Of a stretch of 16,065 nt of DNA, positions 14,265 through 16,065 are shown in pieces. The stretch spans positions 1-16,065 of the forward strand of contig CAYGKP010000038.1 of assembly GCA_964350605.1 (NCBI GenBank). Reading direction: 5' to 3'. Source of the DNA: CAYGKP01 sp964350605. GTDB lineage: Bacteria; Bacteroidota; Bacteroidia; Cytophagales; JAAEPT01. The position numbers and the translations under genes were made by a program. Numbering within the stretch: the stretch's first letter is position 1; every line of letters begins with the position of its first letter. The notes under the pieces were generated by a model. The model was not told the origin of the DNA. It did no database searches and saw nothing but the letters and a program-made list of their open reading frames with translations.

Positions 14265-14867
14265 ATGAAACAGCCACTCCACCTATTGCTCGGAGGCCTT
14301 GCCCTCTCGCTTCTGATGTTCACCGCTTGTACCAAAGACGAGGACGCGAAATCGACCGCAAGTACCTGCGCTAACTACGCGACCGACCAGGTGACCTTCG
14401 ATGGCGACGACACCGTGTTTGTCGAATTCAAGACCGATGGGACTGTTGAACTCGTCGACTCGGCCAGCAACGCAACCACTTGGGATGTCAAGCTGATCGG
14501 TACGCAGATCTACTTCAACAGCGGCACCAGCGGTGTGGGCACTGCCAAGGCCCTGATGGTCTACGATCCGTTCTCGCAGGTGTGCAGCACTGAGGGCCTT
14601 ACCCTGCTTTCCGACGATGCGAGCCCGGCCATCGCCAAGGGCAATATCACCGCCACGGACGGATCGAACACTTACTGGTGCTATTACAGTACGACCAGCC
14701 ACGAGTACACCACCTTCTCGGATCGCACCATTGTCTTCCAAACTGCCGAAGGCAACTACGGCAAGATGCAGATCCAGTACTCGGCGAGCAGTTCTGGTAT
14801 GACGGTGATCGACCGCACTTACACCTTCAAGTTCAACCTGAAAGCCAGCGGCGGCACGTCCTTCTAG
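14265..14867 (+). CDS. hmuY: HmuY-family heme-binding lipoprotein
   Basis: Surface lipoprotein of 200 residues. The N-terminus has a hydrophobic signal and a lipobox ending FTAC with C22 as the lipidated residue, followed by an acidic stretch (TKDEDAKS). Three features match the HmuY family, in which a beta-sandwich captures heme and delivers it to the TonB receptor HmuR: WDVKLIGTQIYFNSGTSGVG, a 'NTYWCYYSTTSHEYTTF' segment, and the C-terminal RTIVFQTAEGNYGKMQIQY. Heme ligands differ between family members (His-His in Porphyromonas gingivalis, Met in others) and I cannot assign them here; H and Y in SHEY are candidates. The gene sits 11 nt after the receptor, so they are co-transcribed. Substrate call rests on family plus context. 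Confidence 0.85.
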   Translation: MKQPLHLLLGGLALSLLMFTACTKDEDAKSTASTCANYATDQVTFDGDDTVFVEFKTDGTVELVDSASNATTWDVKLIGTQIYFNSGTSGVGTAKALMVYDPFSQVCSTEGLTLLSDDASPAIAKGNITATDGSNTYWCYYSTTSHEYTTFSDRTIVFQTAEGNYGKMQIQYSASSSGMTVIDRTYTFKFNLKASGGTSF

Positions 14868-14906
14868 TCAACACAGACCACATCCAATCCAACCCCCATT
14901 CATCTC

Positions 14907-15824
14907 ATGAAACACACCCTTTTACTACTCACACTTGGCTTGGTTGGCGTTGCGTCGGCCCAAGCACCGAAGGCCGACGTGGAAGCGATCAAATCCATGT
15001 GCGGCTGCTATGAAGTGGAATTCCACTTCGCCGAAACCTTCCCCTTCGACACCACCTATGAAAAACACGAGGATTATCATGCCGGTCCCGTTGTGGAGTA
15101 CATCCACTTGGTCGAGGAGTCGCCGAAAAAGTTGGTGCTCCAGCACCTGTTGATCGTCCATGACACGATGCTTGTCAAGCACTGGCGCCAGGACTGGGAA
15201 TTTGAGAACACAACATTCTACGACTACCACCTGCCGAACCATTGGACCTATGTGACCCGTCCGACCAAGGAAGTCAAAGGCCAATGGACTCAAAAGGTCT
15301 TCGAAGTGAACGATGCGCCCCGCTACCAGGCTTCGGCTACTTGGGTGCACCAAGACGGTCGGCACTATTGGGAGTCGACCACCGATGCGCCGCTGCCGCG
15401 CCGTGAATACACTCACCGCTCGGACTACAACGTGATGACGCGCACCAACCGTCACGAGATGACTGCAGGTGGGCACATTCACGATCAGCAGAACATTAAG
15501 ATCGTCCGCGAGGGTGCTCAGGACAAGCCGCTGGTTCGCGAGGCGGGTTGGAATACCTACACGAAAGTGGAGGGAGCGAAATGCCAGCTCGCCAAAGACT
15601 GGTGGACAGAGAACCAATCGTTCTGGGCGCAGGTGCGCGCGGCGTGGGCGGATGTGTTCGCAACCAAGAAGGACTTGGTTATGGAGCACGAGCTGGATGG
15701 CCGACCCTTTTGGAAGGCACTGCATGCACTTGAAAAGGAGTTGACCGAACGCAAGGCCAAGCCCGAAGAGGTCCGCAAGCAGGTTCGCGCATTGATCGAC
15801 CGCTACCGGAAGATCGAGGGCTAG
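14907..15824 (+). CDS. DUF6607-family exported protein of the heme locus
   Basis: A 305-residue protein with a signal peptide (MKHTLLLLTLGLVGVASAQA) and no lipobox, so periplasmic or surface-associated. The mature start EAIKSMCGCYEVEFHFAETF is what I recognise as the DUF6607 family, whose members are found beside HmuY/TonB genes. The protein is rich in His and aromatic residues (HWRQDWEF, YDYHLPNHW, HIHDQQN) and has an adjacent Cys pair, CGC, at 32-34. The C-terminal 80 residues are helical and charged (ELTERKAKPEEVRKQVRALI). It begins 39 nt after the lipoprotein and is closed by a strong terminator, so it is the last gene of the unit. Its biochemical role is unknown. The histidines make heme or metal handling plausible, which is inference only. 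Confidence 0.8.
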   Translation: MKHTLLLLTLGLVGVASAQAPKADVEAIKSMCGCYEVEFHFAETFPFDTTYEKHEDYHAGPVVEYIHLVEESPKKLVLQHLLIVHDTMLVKHWRQDWEFENTTFYDYHLPNHWTYVTRPTKEVKGQWTQKVFEVNDAPRYQASATWVHQDGRHYWESTTDAPLPRREYTHRSDYNVMTRTNRHEMTAGGHIHDQQNIKIVREGAQDKPLVREAGWNTYTKVEGAKCQLAKDWWTENQSFWAQVRAAWADVFATKKDLVMEHELDGRPFWKALHALEKELTERKAKPEEVRKQVRALIDRYRKIEG

Positions 15825-15845
15825 GCCCTCGCTTCCTTAGACGAG

Positions 15846-15878
15846 AAGAGGCAGCCAATTGGCTGCCTCTTACTTTTT
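15846..15878 (+). terminator. Intrinsic terminator of the heme-uptake unit
   Basis: A perfect 11-bp stem, AAGAGGCAGCC with GGCTGCCTCTT, has a 4-nt AATT loop and is followed by ACTTTTT. It starts 21 nt after the DUF6607 stop and is the strongest terminator in the window. Confidence 0.9.
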
Positions 15879-15887
15879 GGAGGTATC

Positions 15888-15943
15888 GGGGAGCATGACT
15901 GGGGCCAGTTCAAACCCTACTTAGTTGAATTTGAGCGGTTGTA
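15888..15943 (+). repeat. Copy 3 of the 56-nt intergenic repeat core
   Basis: Same 56-nt core as copy 2 except one G-to-A change (TACTTAG instead of TACTTGG). In the shared reading frame this is Leu TTG to Leu TTA. It begins 9 nt after the T-tract of the terminator. Confidence 0.95.
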
Positions 15944-15992
15944 TGAATTCAAAAGAAGACTTGAGGAGATGGAGCGAAGGTGCGTTTCATGA
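15888..15992 (+). pseudogene. Repeat-encoded reading frame, copy 3 (no start codon visible)
   Basis: The shared frame reads EHDWGQFKPYLVEFERLY followed by the tail EFKRRLEEMERRCVS and TGA at 15990-15992. Upstream the frame is open back to the DUF6607 stop but contains no ATG, GTG or TTG, so ordinary translation has nowhere to start unless ATT or ATC is used. It may be a headless fragment, or the core may act at the DNA or RNA level. The tail is strongly charged and helical, similar in character to the other two tails. Confidence 0.35.
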
Positions 15993-16001
15993 ATGGAAAC
16001 C

Positions 16002-16024
16002 AAAAAAGCCTAGGCGGTTTTTTT
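16002..16024. terminator. A/T-flanked hairpin, possible terminator of the minus-strand gene
   Basis: Six A's, CC, a 5-nt loop, GG and seven T's can pair with one bulged G. The minus-strand copy ends in a T-run (TTTTTTGG). The putative stop codon of the minus-strand gene lies within it, which is unusual but known for compact ends. Stem GC content is low, so strength is doubtful. Confidence 0.35.
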
Positions 16025-16065
16025 CCGCGCGTCGAGCAAGGCTTCGATTTCCAGCCCCTCTGCCT
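16010..16065 (-). CDS. 3' end of a minus-strand gene (partial, unidentified)
   Basis: On the minus strand one frame enters from the window edge and reads EGLEIEALLDARKKTA before a TAG at 16012-16010. It is a charged, helical, protein-like C-terminus, and of the three minus frames it is the one whose stop coincides with the terminator-like hairpin. The gene converges on repeat copy 3. Too little is visible to name it. Confidence 0.45.
   Translation of the reverse strand, partial: AEGLEIEALLDARKKTA

Noticed and set aside
15822..15992. Read-through fusion of DUF6607 with repeat ORF copy 3
   Set aside because: The two are in the same frame with no other stop between them, but a strong intrinsic terminator lies between, the DUF6607 C-terminus looks natural, and copies 1 and 2 have no such arrangement. 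Coincidence (one in three) is enough.

Overview
The window looks like a chromosomal segment, probably part of a draft or metagenome scaffold, from a member of the Bacteroidota. Four kinds of evidence agree. A very large secreted protein ends in a type IX secretion (T9SS) type-B 'gliding motility' C-terminal domain and sits next to a PorP/SprF-family protein. A TonB-dependent receptor begins with a carboxypeptidase-regulatory-like domain. An HmuY-type lipoprotein follows it. The xylose genes are most like Bacteroidota/E. coli XylA, XylB and XylE. No rRNA, tRNA, CRISPR array or complete insertion sequence was recognised.

Layout. (1) Positions 1-4267, plus strand: a tightly packed D-xylose operon. 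Xylulokinase (xylB) and xylose isomerase (xylA) overlap by 4 nt, and the XylE-type H+/xylose symporter starts 1 nt after xylA stops. An intrinsic terminator closes the operon. (2) Positions 4358-4457: a 100-N scaffold gap whose right edge lies inside a repeated sequence. (3) Positions 4558-10743, minus strand: a two-gene unit. It encodes a 1717-aa secreted M43 metalloprotease with PKD domains, a propeller-like region, Ig-like repeats and a type-B CTD, followed 3 nt later by a SprF/PorP-like outer-membrane partner. (4) Positions 10744-11184: an intergenic stretch with hairpins, the second repeat copy and tiny ORFs. (5) Positions 11221-15824, plus strand: a probable heme/iron uptake locus. It holds a LuxR/NarL-type regulator with a degenerate receiver, a TonB-dependent receptor, an HmuY-like lipoprotein and a DUF6607 protein, and a strong terminator closes it. 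(6) Positions 15888-16065: the third repeat copy and the 3' tip of a minus-strand gene.

How the genes work together. XylE imports xylose, XylA isomerises it to xylulose and XylB phosphorylates it for the pentose phosphate pathway. The protease is predicted to cross the outer membrane through T9SS, helped by its neighbouring SprF-like protein. In the heme locus, HmuY would capture heme at the surface and pass it to the receptor. A conserved palindromic element precedes both the regulator and the receptor, which suggests joint control.

The least explained signal is a 56-nt block present three times, always in plus orientation and always intergenic. Copies 2 and 3 each lie just past a terminator-like hairpin; copy 1 lies past the xyl terminator but across the gap. 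The block keeps one reading frame (core peptide EHDWGQFKPYLVEFERLY), and its only internal difference is synonymous. Each copy has a different C-terminal tail. I do not recognise it.
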